From: JBDFMH01 sp047238125 | Lineage (GTDB): Bacteria; Pseudomonadota; Alphaproteobacteria; Sphingomonadales; Sphingomonadaceae | Length of the DNA: 37,722 nt | Assembly (NCBI RefSeq): GCF_047238125.1 | Contig: NZ_JBDFMH010000002.1 | Location: forward strand, 1-37,722 | Direction of reading: 5' to 3' | Shown: positions 29,826 through 37,487 of the stretch, piece after piece | How positions within the stretch are numbered: position 1 is the stretch's first letter | Layout: each line of letters starts with the position of its first letter | Position numbers and translations under genes: made by a program | Notes under the pieces: model-generated | Told to the model about the DNA's origin: nothing | The model's database searches: none | What the model saw: the letters and a program-made list of their open reading frames with translations, nothing else

Positions 29826-30197
29826 TCACTTCACCGCGAAGGCGAAGTTGCCGGACACCCGATGCGTGTCGGCCGAGACGACGTGCCATGCGACACTATA
29901 GCGGCCAGCACCGAGCGGCGACTTGGGCACCACGACCAGCGTTCGACCGTCGGGTGCAACCTGGGTGGTGGCTGCAACCTTCATCGGCGGGTGCGTGGCG
30001 CCGCCATGCCCCGTCATCATCAGGTCCGCGCCAGAGAATTTCGGCATCAGCTTCTCGCTGAACTGCAAAGCGACACGCGCGGGCTTGGCAACGGTCGCGT
30101 TGGGCGCGGGGGAGGCCACAACGAGCTTCGGGTGAGCCTGCGCCGCACTGGCGAGGCTCAGGAGAGCGAGGGCGGCAGGAAGGGCGAGACTACGCAT
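29826..30197 (-). CDS. copC: Periplasmic copper-binding protein CopC
   Basis: A 123-residue protein with a signal peptide (1-21, cleavage AQA|HPKL). The mature N-terminal histidine and the late SADTHRVSG motif (about 109-117) provide the Cu(II) site of CopC, and the beta-sandwich core FSEKLMPKFSGADL follows family pattern. The Met-rich Cu(I) loop of classical CopC is short here. GGAG precedes the ATG. Transcribed leftward with copD from a copy of the shared motif at 30229-30253, back to back with the sigma operon. Confidence 0.92.
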   Translation of the reverse strand: MRSLALPAALALLSLASAAQAHPKLVVASPAPNATVAKPARVALQFSEKLMPKFSGADLMMTGHGGATHPPMKVAATTQVAPDGRTLVVVPKSPLGAGRYSVAWHVVSADTHRVSGNFAFAVK

Positions 30198-30228
30198 GGG
30201 TTACTCCGACGAGGTTCGTGCACCCTTC

Positions 30229-30253
30229 TACGCGGCGCGCTGCCCGACCCCTC
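30229..30253 (-). promoter_or_regulatory. Copper-regulon ECF promoter 2 (copCD)
   Basis: On the minus strand GAGGGGT (30253-30247), 12 bases, CGCGTA (30234-30229). Its -35 is only 10 bases from that of the divergent sigma-operon promoter, so the two probably compete or are co-activated. Confidence 0.7.
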
Positions 30254-30263
30254 ACCAGCGGTT

Positions 30264-30288
30264 GAGGGATGATGGGCAGCGATGCGTA
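30264..30288 (+). promoter_or_regulatory. Copper-regulon ECF promoter 3 (sigma operon)
   Basis: GAGGGAT (30264-30270), 12 bases, TGCGTA (30283-30288), 29 bases before the anti-sigma gene. It implies autoregulation of the sigma factor. It has one mismatch in each block to the consensus, as would suit a weaker autoregulatory promoter. Confidence 0.65.
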
Positions 30289-30317
30289 TCCGATGATAGA
30301 GGGGCGGAGTGGAAAGC

Positions 30318-30590
30318 ATGGACGATCTAGACAGAGCATTGGCGCGACTAGCGGGCGCACCCGCCCCGGCCGCGTTGGAGGGTATCGAGGACCAGATTCT
30401 CGCGCGGATCGGCAGCCGCCCCGCCGTGCGTGGAGCCGGGCTCGGGTTCGGTGTGATAGCCGCCGCGGCGCTCGGTATCGGGATCGTCGGTGCCGAGCTG
30501 CCCGCGACGGCTAGCCCTGCTGTCTCGCTCGCGCCGCTCGGCGGAGCCTCCCCCCTTGCCCCTTCCGCGTTACTGATCGGCGAGCCATGA
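30318..30590 (+). CDS. CnrY-like membrane anti-sigma factor
   Basis: A 90-residue protein: a short cytosolic N-terminal helix (DDLDRALARLAG, about 2-13, then LEGIEDQILARI), one membrane segment (about 41-58) and a short Ala/Pro-rich periplasmic tail. Size, topology and position before a CnrX-type sensor and an ECF sigma match CnrY of the cnr system, which holds the sigma factor with its N-terminus. Sequence similarity to CnrY is weak. The ATG at 30318 has GGAG upstream; the stop overlaps the next gene by ATGA. Confidence 0.75.
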   Translation: MDDLDRALARLAGAPAPAALEGIEDQILARIGSRPAVRGAGLGFGVIAAAALGIGIVGAELPATASPAVSLAPLGGASPLAPSALLIGEP

Positions 30591-31027
30591 CCTCGACCAA
30601 GCGGGTTGTCCTGTGCGCCTTGCTCGCCTTCCTGGCAGCGATCGGCGGTGTCTTTATCGGGCGCGCGCTGCTGCCGCAGCCCAAGCAGCCCGGTGCGGCG
30701 CTCCACGAGGTGCTGCACCACAAGCTCGCGCTCGATGGCGACCAGCAGGCCCGATTGAAGGTGCTCGAAGACCGGTTCGCGGTGCAACGCCGCGCCCTCG
30801 AGCTGGAGATGCGTGCCGCCAATGCCCGCCTTGCCGAGGCGATCGAGGCCGAGCATGGCAATGGTCCGCGGGTGGCCGCTGCGGTCGACCAGAGCCATGC
30901 CGCGATGGGCGAGCTGCAGAAGGCGACGCTGGCGCACATCTTCGCCATGCGTCAGCTCCTCCGGCCCCATCAGACCTCTCAATTCGATGACGCGGTGGTG
31001 AAGGCGCTCACCGACGGCCAGGGGTGA
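30587..31027 (+). CDS. CnrX-like periplasmic metal sensor
   Basis: A 146-residue protein with an N-terminal membrane anchor (about 6-25) and a helical periplasmic domain of the CnrX/NccX (heavy-metal resistance, Spy-like) family. The metal ligands of CnrX (H42, H46, E63, H119, M123) have counterparts H40, H44, E61, H117 and M121, all shifted by exactly two. The sensor should bind metal and release the anti-sigma protein. The cluster handles copper, so whether this senses copper or nickel/cobalt is open. It overlaps both neighbours by 4 bases. Confidence 0.85.
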   Translation: MTSTKRVVLCALLAFLAAIGGVFIGRALLPQPKQPGAALHEVLHHKLALDGDQQARLKVLEDRFAVQRRALELEMRAANARLAEAIEAEHGNGPRVAAAVDQSHAAMGELQKATLAHIFAMRQLLRPHQTSQFDDAVVKALTDGQG

Positions 31028-31593
31028 GCCTCGACTGGACCGCGTTGTCGGATGGCGAACTGGCGACGCTCAGCATCGCCGGCCGACAAGCCGCTTTCGC
31101 TGAGATCGTGCGACGCTATCGGCAGCCGATGTTCCGGCTTTCGCGCGCCTTCCTCGGCGATGCCGACGACGCGCTGGACGTGACCCAGGAAGCGTTCGTG
31201 GCCGCACATCAGGCATTGTCGCGCTACGATCCCAACCGGTCGATGCAGGCGTGGCTCACGACCATCGCCGTCAACAAATGCCGCGATTGGGCGCGCAAGC
31301 GTGCCGTGCGCCGGTTTCTGTCGTTCGCGCTGCCGAACGACGAACAGGTCCAGAGCATCGTCGACGAACAGGTGCCGATCGACGACGCAGCCGGCGATCG
31401 GCAGGAACTCGATCGTGTGACACGCGCCATCTCGACCTTGCCCGCGAACCTGAAGGAGCCTTTGGTACTTCGGACGATCGAAGGGCTGAGCCAGGCCGAG
31501 ACGGCCGAGGTGCTGGGGATCAGTCAGAAGGCGGTCGAAACCCGCCTGTATCGCGCGCGGGCTCGGTTGCTTGAAAAACTAGGAAACCGCTGA
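31024..31593 (+). CDS. ECF sigma factor of the copper cluster (CnrH-like)
   Basis: A 189-residue ECF sigma factor: region 2 (FAEIVRRYRQPMFRLSRAFLGDADDALDVTQEAFVAAHQALSRYD, about 25-69; AWLTTIAVNKCRDWARKR, about 76-93) and region 4 (LPANLKEPLVLRTIEGLSQAETAEVLGISQKAVETRLYRARARL, about 139-182). GTG start overlapping the sensor stop. It is the likely reader of the motif found before six transcription units in this island. The copA promoter overlaps its stop codon. Confidence 0.92.
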   Translation: MSLDWTALSDGELATLSIAGRQAAFAEIVRRYRQPMFRLSRAFLGDADDALDVTQEAFVAAHQALSRYDPNRSMQAWLTTIAVNKCRDWARKRAVRRFLSFALPNDEQVQSIVDEQVPIDDAAGDRQELDRVTRAISTLPANLKEPLVLRTIEGLSQAETAEVLGISQKAVETRLYRARARLLEKLGNR

Positions 31594-31616
31594 GGGCTGG
31601 ACGGATCGGCCGCGTA
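31592..31616 (+). promoter_or_regulatory. Copper-regulon ECF promoter 4 (copAB)
   Basis: GAGGGCT (31592-31598), 12 bases, CGCGTA (31611-31616), 45 bases before copA. The -35 overlaps the sigma-gene stop codon, so copAB can be driven separately from the sigma operon. Confidence 0.7.
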
Positions 31617-31661
31617 GAAGAAGCGACGGCCCTTTCCACGGCCCCATTCTTAGGAGCTTGC

Positions 31662-33644
31662 ATGTCGCGCGTTCTCGACCGCCGCCAGGTGCTGCGCGGT
31701 GCCAGTCTGGCAGGAGGCGGCCTCGCCTTGTCGGCCTATATGCCGGCATGGGCACAGCCCGTCTCCGCCGGCATCGCCAAGCCGTTGCCCACGGTGTCGG
31801 GCGAGGACATCACGCTCAAGGTCGCGCATCAGATGATGATGATCGACGGGCGGCAGAGCCACGCGATTGGCATCAACGGCACCGTGCCCGCTCCGCTCAT
31901 CCGCCTGCGTGAGGGACAGAACGTCCGGCTCCACGTCGTCAACGAGCTCGACGAGGAAACCTCGATCCACTGGCACGGGCTGCTGCTCCCCTTCCAGATG
32001 GACGGGGTGCCCGGGATCGCCTTCCCCGGCATTCCGGCGCGGTCGACCTTCACCTACGAGTTCCCGATCATCCAGAGCGGGACGTACTGGTATCACAGCC
32101 ATTCCGGGCTTCAGGAGCAGGAGGGGCATTACGGCCCGATCCTGATCGATCCGAAGAACCCCGACCCCGTGCAGTTCGATCGCGAGCATGTGATCGTGCT
32201 GTCCGACCACAGCTTTCACCACCCGCACTACCTCTTCGATCGGCTGAAGAAGGAGTCGGGCTACTTCAATCGCCAGCGCCAGACCCTGGCCGGGCTTCTC
32301 GCCGGCAAGGATCAGCCGCTCAAAGAGCGGTTGGAGTGGGGCAAGATGCGGATGGACCCCGCCGACGTCGCTGACGTCACGGGGTCGGTCTACACTTACC
32401 TGGTCAACGGCTACGGCCCCAAGGACAATTGGACCGCGCTATTTCGGCCCGGCGAGCGGGTACGGCTGCGCTTCATCAACGCCTCGTCGATGACCACCTT
32501 CAACGTCCGCATTCCGGGCCTGCCGATGACGATCGTCGCCGCCGATGGCTTGAACGTGCGCCCGGTTGAGATCGACGAGTTCCAGTTCGGCCCGGCCGAG
32601 ACCTACGACGCGATCGTCACCCCGCCCGACCTGCGCGCCTATACGCTGGTCGGTGAGAGCGTCGATCGCTCCGGCATGGCCCGCGCGACGCTCGCCCCGC
32701 GTGAGGGCATGGCGGCCGAGGTGCCCCCGCTCCGCAAGCGCCCGCTCGCGACCATGAAGGACATGGGCATGGGCGGCATGGATCATGGCACGATGGACCA
32801 CGGCGCCATGAATCATGGTGCCGTGGGTGGCGCCGCGGGATCGATGTCCGGCATGGACCATGCTGCGATGGGGCATGGCGCAGGTACCGGCGCGATGCCG
32901 GGTATGGATCATGCGCAGATGAACCACGGCGCGGCCGGCGCCGCAGCGGGCGGCATGGCGGGCATGGACCACGGCCAGGCTCAGGGCGGCGCCATGGCCG
33001 GAATGGATCACGGCTCCGGCACGATGCCCGCCATGGCAGGCGATCAGTCGATGGCCGGCATGGACATGGGAGGCATGGACATGGGCAACATGAACATGCG
33101 CGACTTCTCGAAGGCACCGGAGGTGAAGAAGGGACCGGGCGTGCAGACCATCTCGCCGATGCCGGTCGATCGGACCGGCGATCCCGGACAGGGGCTGGAG
33201 AACGTCGGGCATCGCGTTCTCACCTATCGCGACCTCATGGCGCTCGACCGCAACCCGGACACACGCGCACCGGAGCGGGAGATCAAGCTTCACCTCACCG
33301 GCAACATGGAGCGCTACATGTGGGGCTTCGACGGCGAGAAGCTGTCGGAGAACCCCGACCCAATCACGCTGCTTCACGGCGAGCGAGTACGGGTGACGCT
33401 CATCAACGACACAATGATGGGGCATCCGATCCACATCCACGGCCACTTCTTTGACCTAGTGACCGGCAAGGGCGCCTACGCGCCCCGTAAGCATACGGTG
33501 CTGGTGCAGCCAGGAGGAACGGTAAGCTGGGACGTGACCGGCGAGGAAGGCGACTGGGCCTTCCACTGCCACATGCTCTACCACATGCACGCAGGCATGA
33601 TGCGTGTCGTCCAGGTCCGCAAGGCCGGGGAGGCCGCGGCGTGA
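31662..33644 (+). CDS. copA: Periplasmic multicopper oxidase CopA
   Basis: A 660-residue Tat-exported oxidase (DRRQVLRGASLAGG signal, cleavage near 31). Copper sites are visible: SIHWHGLLLPFQMDGVPG (about 101-118), TYWYHSHSGLQEQ (about 141-153), GHPIHIHGHFF (about 586-596) and HCHMLYHMHAGMM (about 634-646). Residues about 365-485 form a long Met/His/Gly-rich insert (GMDHG, AMNHG, MPGMDH repeats) able to bind many Cu(I) ions. It oxidises Cu(I) and sequesters copper in the periplasm. Preceded by its own motif copy, and overlapping copB by 4 bases. Confidence 0.93.
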   Translation: MSRVLDRRQVLRGASLAGGGLALSAYMPAWAQPVSAGIAKPLPTVSGEDITLKVAHQMMMIDGRQSHAIGINGTVPAPLIRLREGQNVRLHVVNELDEETSIHWHGLLLPFQMDGVPGIAFPGIPARSTFTYEFPIIQSGTYWYHSHSGLQEQEGHYGPILIDPKNPDPVQFDREHVIVLSDHSFHHPHYLFDRLKKESGYFNRQRQTLAGLLAGKDQPLKERLEWGKMRMDPADVADVTGSVYTYLVNGYGPKDNWTALFRPGERVRLRFINASSMTTFNVRIPGLPMTIVAADGLNVRPVEIDEFQFGPAETYDAIVTPPDLRAYTLVGESVDRSGMARATLAPREGMAAEVPPLRKRPLATMKDMGMGGMDHGTMDHGAMNHGAVGGAAGSMSGMDHAAMGHGAGTGAMPGMDHAQMNHGAAGAAAGGMAGMDHGQAQGGAMAGMDHGSGTMPAMAGDQSMAGMDMGGMDMGNMNMRDFSKAPEVKKGPGVQTISPMPVDRTGDPGQGLENVGHRVLTYRDLMALDRNPDTRAPEREIKLHLTGNMERYMWGFDGEKLSENPDPITLLHGERVRVTLINDTMMGHPIHIHGHFFDLVTGKGAYAPRKHTVLVQPGGTVSWDVTGEEGDWAFHCHMLYHMHAGMMRVVQVRKAGEAAA

Positions 33645-34858
33645 TCCGGGCGCTCCTCCTCGCCGGTATGGCGCCGCTCGCCCTTGCGACACCCGCATTG
33701 GCGCAGACCATGGACCATTCCATGCACAATATGCCGGGCATGACGATGCCGGCAAAGCCGGCGGCCAAACCGGTAACCAAGCCGAAAGCGAAGGCTGCGG
33801 CAAAGCCCGCGACTAAGCGTAAGGCCCCTGTCCGACGCACCGCGCCGCGGCGCGCGCAACCGGCGACGACGCAGGCTCCCGACCCTCATGCCGGACATGA
33901 CATGAGCGAAATGCAGGGGATGGATATGGGCGGTCAGCAGCAGGCTGCGCCCACCCAGGACCCGCACGCCGGGCACGATATGTCCGCCATGCCCGGGATG
34001 GCGGCATCGACAGGTGCCTCGCAGGACCCTCATGCCGGCCACGACATGAGCGCGATGCCGGGCATGGCGATGCCCGGCGATCAGCCCGCTGCCAAGGTCG
34101 GAACCGACCTTCCCCCCGGCAACAAGCCCGCTCCCGCCCCGGCTGGCGACCACCTCGCCGATCGCTTCTGGGGCGCCGACGCCATGGCCAGCTCGCGCGA
34201 GAACGATCTGCGCCGCGAGCATGGTGGGATGACCGTCTACCAGGTCCTCTTCAACCTCGCCGAATATCAGGCACGCAAGGGCGGCGACGGCTATCGCTGG
34301 GACGGAGAGGCCTGGATCGGGGGCGACATCAATCGCTTCACGCTGAAATCCGAGGGCGAAGGCACGTTCGGCAAGCCGCTCGAACAGGCCGAGGTGCAGG
34401 CGCTCTACAGCCGCGCGCTCGATCCCTATTGGAACCTTCAGGCCGGCGTTCGCTACGACTTCAAACCCAACCCTTCGCGCACCTACGCAACGGTAGGGAT
34501 CGAGGGGCTGGCCCCCGGTTGGTTTGAGGTAGAGGGCGCATTGTTCCTCTCCGACAAGGGTGACGTGCTTGGCCGCGCGGAGGGCTATTACGACCAGCGC
34601 ATCACTAACTGGTTCGTGCTCCAGCCCAGGGTGGAGGCCAATTTCTCCGCGCAGGACGTGCCCGAAACCGGCACCGGCTCCGGGCTCACGGACCTCGAGG
34701 CCGGGCTTCGGCTTCGCTACGAGGGGCGCCGCGAGTTCGCGCCCTATATCGGCGTGTCGTGGGAGCGGCAGTTCGGCGACACCGCGCGCTTCACCCGCGC
34801 ACGCGGTGACAATACGGGCGGCTTCAGCTTCGTCGCGGGCGTGAGGACGTGGTTCTGA
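33641..34858 (+). CDS. copB: Outer-membrane copper-resistance protein CopB
   Basis: A 405-residue protein: signal peptide (1-21, ending ALAQ), then a periplasmic Met/His-rich region (about 22-165) with a Lys/Ala/Pro-rich block and three DPHAGHDMS repeats (about 86, 108 and 129), and a C-terminal beta-barrel (about 180-405) ending in WF. CopB sits in the outer membrane and binds copper together with CopA. GTG start overlapping the copA stop. The next gene begins 10 bases before its end. Confidence 0.92.
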   Translation: MIRALLLAGMAPLALATPALAQTMDHSMHNMPGMTMPAKPAAKPVTKPKAKAAAKPATKRKAPVRRTAPRRAQPATTQAPDPHAGHDMSEMQGMDMGGQQQAAPTQDPHAGHDMSAMPGMAASTGASQDPHAGHDMSAMPGMAMPGDQPAAKVGTDLPPGNKPAPAPAGDHLADRFWGADAMASSRENDLRREHGGMTVYQVLFNLAEYQARKGGDGYRWDGEAWIGGDINRFTLKSEGEGTFGKPLEQAEVQALYSRALDPYWNLQAGVRYDFKPNPSRTYATVGIEGLAPGWFEVEGALFLSDKGDVLGRAEGYYDQRITNWFVLQPRVEANFSAQDVPETGTGSGLTDLEAGLRLRYEGRREFAPYIGVSWERQFGDTARFTRARGDNTGGFSFVAGVRTWF

Positions 34859-35586
34859 GCCCGCGGCTCCGCCTCCATGTCGGGGCAAGCAAGGTTCACC
34901 GCTGGCTTGCGCTCCTGATCGGGGCACAGGCGATCGTCTGGTTCACCAGCGGGCTCGTCATGAGCCTGCTGCCGATCGACACCGTGCATGGCGATCACCG
35001 GATCGACCGGAACGTGGAACCGGCCCTGATCGCGACCCAGGACTTCGCGCCCGTCCCTGCCCTTCTCGCATCTGCCGGAGCGCCGGTGCGTCAGCTTCAG
35101 CACCGGATGCTGCTGGGGCGGCCGATCGTCGAAGCCCAGCTCGGCGACGGCAAGGTGCGTTTGCTGGACGCCCGCACCGCGAAGCCGTTGCCCCCGGTCG
35201 ACGGCGCGGCCGCAGCGCTGATCGCAAAACAGGCGTATCGCGGCGAAACTGGTTCGGCGCCCGTCGTCGAGCGGATCGATCGCCCGAGCACCGAGTACCG
35301 CGGTGCCCTCCCCGCCTGGCGGGCCTCGTTCCCCGATGACGACGGGACCCGCATCTACGTGGCGGCGGAGACTGGCCGGCTGACTTCGGTGCGAACCGGC
35401 ACGTGGCGGCTCTACGACTTCTTCTGGGGCCTCCACATCATGGATTGGACCGAGCACGAACGGTTCAACACGCCATGGCTCAGCGCTTTCGCAGCGGGCG
35501 GACTCGTATTCGCCGTCGCCGGGGCGATTCTGCTCTTCATGCGCTGGCCCCGTCGACGCCGCAGAAAAGCTCAAGGGGTCCGCTAG
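34849..35586 (+). CDS. PepSY-domain membrane protein
   Basis: A 245-residue protein with N- and C-terminal membrane helices (about 20-42 and 213-232) enclosing a periplasmic domain of PepSY type (EAQLGDGKVRLLDARTAKPL, about 104-123; DDGTRIYVAAETGRLTSVRTG, about 164-184). The pattern VHRWLALLIG and FFWGLHIMDW resembles iron-reductase-like PepSY_TM proteins. A reductase or assembly role in copper handling is plausible. GTG start within the end of copB. Confidence 0.78.
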   Translation: MVLSPRLRLHVGASKVHRWLALLIGAQAIVWFTSGLVMSLLPIDTVHGDHRIDRNVEPALIATQDFAPVPALLASAGAPVRQLQHRMLLGRPIVEAQLGDGKVRLLDARTAKPLPPVDGAAAALIAKQAYRGETGSAPVVERIDRPSTEYRGALPAWRASFPDDDGTRIYVAAETGRLTSVRTGTWRLYDFFWGLHIMDWTEHERFNTPWLSAFAAGGLVFAVAGAILLFMRWPRRRRRKAQGVR

Positions 35587-35597
35587 AGAGCCGCGTA
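35573..35597 (+). promoter_or_regulatory. Copper-regulon ECF promoter 5
   Basis: AAGGGGT (35573-35579), 12 bases, CGCGTA (35592-35597), overlapping the end of the PepSY gene and 35 bases before the membrane DUF305 gene. Confidence 0.7.
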
Positions 35598-35632
35598 TCT
35601 TCAGTGGGTGGGGCCGAACAGGAGAGCGCGAG

Positions 35633-36232
35633 ATGGACCACGACCCCGACTCCAAACACGGCAGCGCTATGGGGATGAGCTACGGGCGCTTCGCTGCGAT
35701 GATCGCGACGTCGACGGTCGTGATGTTCGGGCTCATGTACCTCAACACCTACGCGCTGAGTCATGTCGAATACAGCCAGACCAGGACATGGATGGCGATC
35801 GTCATGGGCGCCGTGATGGCGATCATCATGCTCGGCTTCATGTGGGGCATGTACCCCAACCGGAAGGCCAATCTCGGCATCGTGGCGGCCTCGATCGTGG
35901 TGTTCGCCGGCGCCTTGTGGCTTGTCCGCAGCCAGGAGACGGTCGGCGACGTCGCTTACATGAAGGCCATGATCCCGCATCACTCGATCGCGATCATGAC
36001 CAGCGAGCGCGCGCACATCAAAGACCCCGAGGTGCGGAAACTCGCGGACGGGATCATCGACGCCCAAGTGCGTGAAATCACCCAGATGAAGCGCGCGATT
36101 GCACGTCTCGAAGCGCACCCCACGCCCGATAATGCGCCCGACCTTCCCTCCTATCGCGACAAGCAGGTGGCTCCTCCCACGCCGGAGACGGACGAAAGCG
36201 TCGGCGTGAACACGCTTCAGCCAATCCGGTAA
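35633..36232 (+). CDS. Membrane-anchored DUF305 protein
   Basis: A 199-residue protein with three membrane segments (about 20-41, 53-73, 82-98) followed by a periplasmic DUF305 half-domain (YMKAMIPHHSIAIMTSERA at about 107-125, then IKDPEVRKLADGIIDAQVREI). The His-His of PHH and nearby methionines are the expected copper ligands. Its own motif copy lies upstream, with AGGAG before the ATG. It differs from the other two DUF305 proteins of the window in having three membrane segments. Confidence 0.88.
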   Translation: MDHDPDSKHGSAMGMSYGRFAAMIATSTVVMFGLMYLNTYALSHVEYSQTRTWMAIVMGAVMAIIMLGFMWGMYPNRKANLGIVAASIVVFAGALWLVRSQETVGDVAYMKAMIPHHSIAIMTSERAHIKDPEVRKLADGIIDAQVREITQMKRAIARLEAHPTPDNAPDLPSYRDKQVAPPTPETDESVGVNTLQPIR

Positions 36233-36245
36233 ATTTTGCCGCCTT

Positions 36246-36270
36246 GAGGGGTAGTGCAGCGGGGCGCGTA
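36246..36270 (+). promoter_or_regulatory. Copper-regulon ECF promoter 6
   Basis: GAGGGGT (36246-36252), 12 bases, CGCGTA (36265-36270), 36 bases before the small DUF305 gene. Identical in both blocks to promoter 2. Confidence 0.7.
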
Positions 36271-36306
36271 TCATCTTCACGGGCGGGGGCCACGTGGAGA
36301 ATCCAA

Positions 36307-36687
36307 ATGAAGATGATCGCGACCATGACCGCCGCCCTGCTCGCCGCCTCGCCGGCTCTGGCGCAGCAAGCCGGCCACCAAGGCATGAATCATCAAGGCA
36401 TGAATCACGCCGGCATGATGCAGCCGACGGCAGCCGATCCCTACGGCCCGGACATGATGAAGATGCACGATCGCATGATGGCGGCGAAGGGTGCCGACGC
36501 CGGCGAGACGTGGATTCGGCAGATGATCGAGCACCACCGCGGCGCCATCGCCATGTCGCAGACGGCGCTCCGGAGCACCCAGAACGCGGAAATTCGGCGC
36601 GAGGCACAGAAGACCATCGCCAGCCAGAACCGCGAGATCGCGACGCTGAATGCTATGCTTAGCAAGATGGGCAAGCGCGCCCAATAG
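36307..36687 (+). CDS. Small periplasmic DUF305 protein
   Basis: A 126-residue exported protein (signal 1-20, ending ALAQQ), with a His/Met-rich spacer (GHQGMNHQGMNHAGMM, about 22-37) and a DUF305 domain (TWIRQMIEHHRGAIAMSQTAL, about 68-88). It probably binds periplasmic copper. GGAGA precedes the ATG. An intrinsic terminator follows 7 bases after the stop. Confidence 0.88.
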   Translation: MKMIATMTAALLAASPALAQQAGHQGMNHQGMNHAGMMQPTAADPYGPDMMKMHDRMMAAKGADAGETWIRQMIEHHRGAIAMSQTALRSTQNAEIRREAQKTIASQNREIATLNAMLSKMGKRAQ

Positions 36688-36694
36688 CGGGCGC

Positions 36695-36732
36695 AAGCCT
36701 AGCCCTCCTTCCTGTAAGGGGGGCAGGCTTTT
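36695..36732 (+). terminator. Intrinsic terminator after the small DUF305 gene
   Basis: AAGCCT-A-GCCCTCCTT (36695-36710) pairs with AAGGGGGGC-AGGCTT (36716-36730) around CCTGT, with one bulged A and one T-G pair, and ends in TTTT. Confidence 0.8.
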
Positions 36733-36744
36733 GAGGAACTGGGA

Positions 36745-37188
36745 ATGAACCGAACTTTCTGCACCGCGATGGCAGCTCTGTTACTGGGTGTTCCGGCGAC
36801 TGCGATGGCCGCGGCCGACATCGCCATGCACCGCGATCCGGGATGCCCGTGCTGCGAGAAATGGGCGCAGCAGGTAAAAGCGCAATTCGGCCGTGCCGTG
36901 CGCGTCGTCGACGATGCGAACCGACCGGCGTTCATGAAGGCACGTGGTGTGCCTCAGGACCTCGCCTCGTGTCACACTGCCATCATCGACGGTATGACCT
37001 TCGAAGGCCACGTCCCGATCGCTGACATGAAGCGCGTCCTTGCCACGCATCCGAAGGGCGTCACCGGTCTCGCGGTCGCCGGGATGCCGATGGGCTCACC
37101 GGGCATGGAAATGCCGGGCATGAAGGCCCAGGCCTACGATGTGATCGCGTTCGGGCCGAGCGGCCGCAGGGTGTTCGCCCGCCATTGA
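36745..37188 (+). CDS. DUF411 periplasmic copper-associated protein
   Basis: A 147-residue exported protein (signal 1-23, ending AMAAAD) with the DUF411 hallmark HRDPGCPCCEKW (about 29-40), a possible copper or thiol site, and DLASCHTAIIDGMTFEGHVP (about 72-91). A Met-rich loop (MPMGSPGMEMPGM) lies near 114-126. DUF411 proteins occur regularly beside cop and cus genes; biochemical function is not settled. It follows a terminator and has no copy of the ECF motif, so it may be read through or use another promoter. Confidence 0.88.
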   Translation: MNRTFCTAMAALLLGVPATAMAAADIAMHRDPGCPCCEKWAQQVKAQFGRAVRVVDDANRPAFMKARGVPQDLASCHTAIIDGMTFEGHVPIADMKRVLATHPKGVTGLAVAGMPMGSPGMEMPGMKAQAYDVIAFGPSGRRVFARH

Positions 37189-37190
37189 AA

Positions 37191-37214
37191 AGGGGAGGCG
37201 CGAACGCCTCCCCT
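37191..37214 (-). terminator. Terminator between convergent genes
   Basis: AGGGGAGGCG (37191-37200), loop CGAA, CGCCTCCCCT (37205-37214): a perfect 10-bp stem. On the minus strand it is followed by TTTTC, so it mainly ends the Cys-rich peptide transcript; it also lies 2 bases after the DUF411 stop. Confidence 0.8.
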
Positions 37215-37220
37215 CCCCGC

Positions 37221-37442
37221 TTACTTCTTCTGCATGCCCGACATGTCGTGACCGGCGTGCTCGCCGTGCTTCATGTCCTTCATGTCGGCGCAGCAATCCT
37301 TCTTCGCGCCGTCCTTGTCCTTGCAGCAATCGGCGCCATCCTTGCAGCACTCCTTCCCCGCGCAGCAGTCAGCGGCGGCAAAGGCCGTGGCGGGAACGAG
37401 AGCGAGCGCGACGGCCGCGCCGATGAACTTGATGGCCTTCAT
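37221..37442 (-). CDS. Secreted Cys-pair metal-binding peptide with HAGHDMS tail
   Basis: A 73-residue protein: signal peptide (1-22, ending AFAAA), then four CC pairs (DCCAGKECC, ADCCKD, KDCCAD) and a Met/His tail KHGEHAGHDMSGM. The mature part of about 50 residues has eight cysteines and no hydrophobic core, like a metallothionein-like scavenger. The tail HAGHDMS is the same as the three repeats in CopB. GAGGA precedes the ATG. No copper-regulon motif is visible upstream. Function as periplasmic copper binder is inferred. Confidence 0.8.
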   Translation of the reverse strand: MKAIKFIGAAVALALVPATAFAAADCCAGKECCKDGADCCKDKDGAKKDCCADMKDMKHGEHAGHDMSGMQKK

Positions 37443-37487
37443 GTGTAATTGTCCTCGAATACACTGATTGATCGAAATCGGCGTCGA

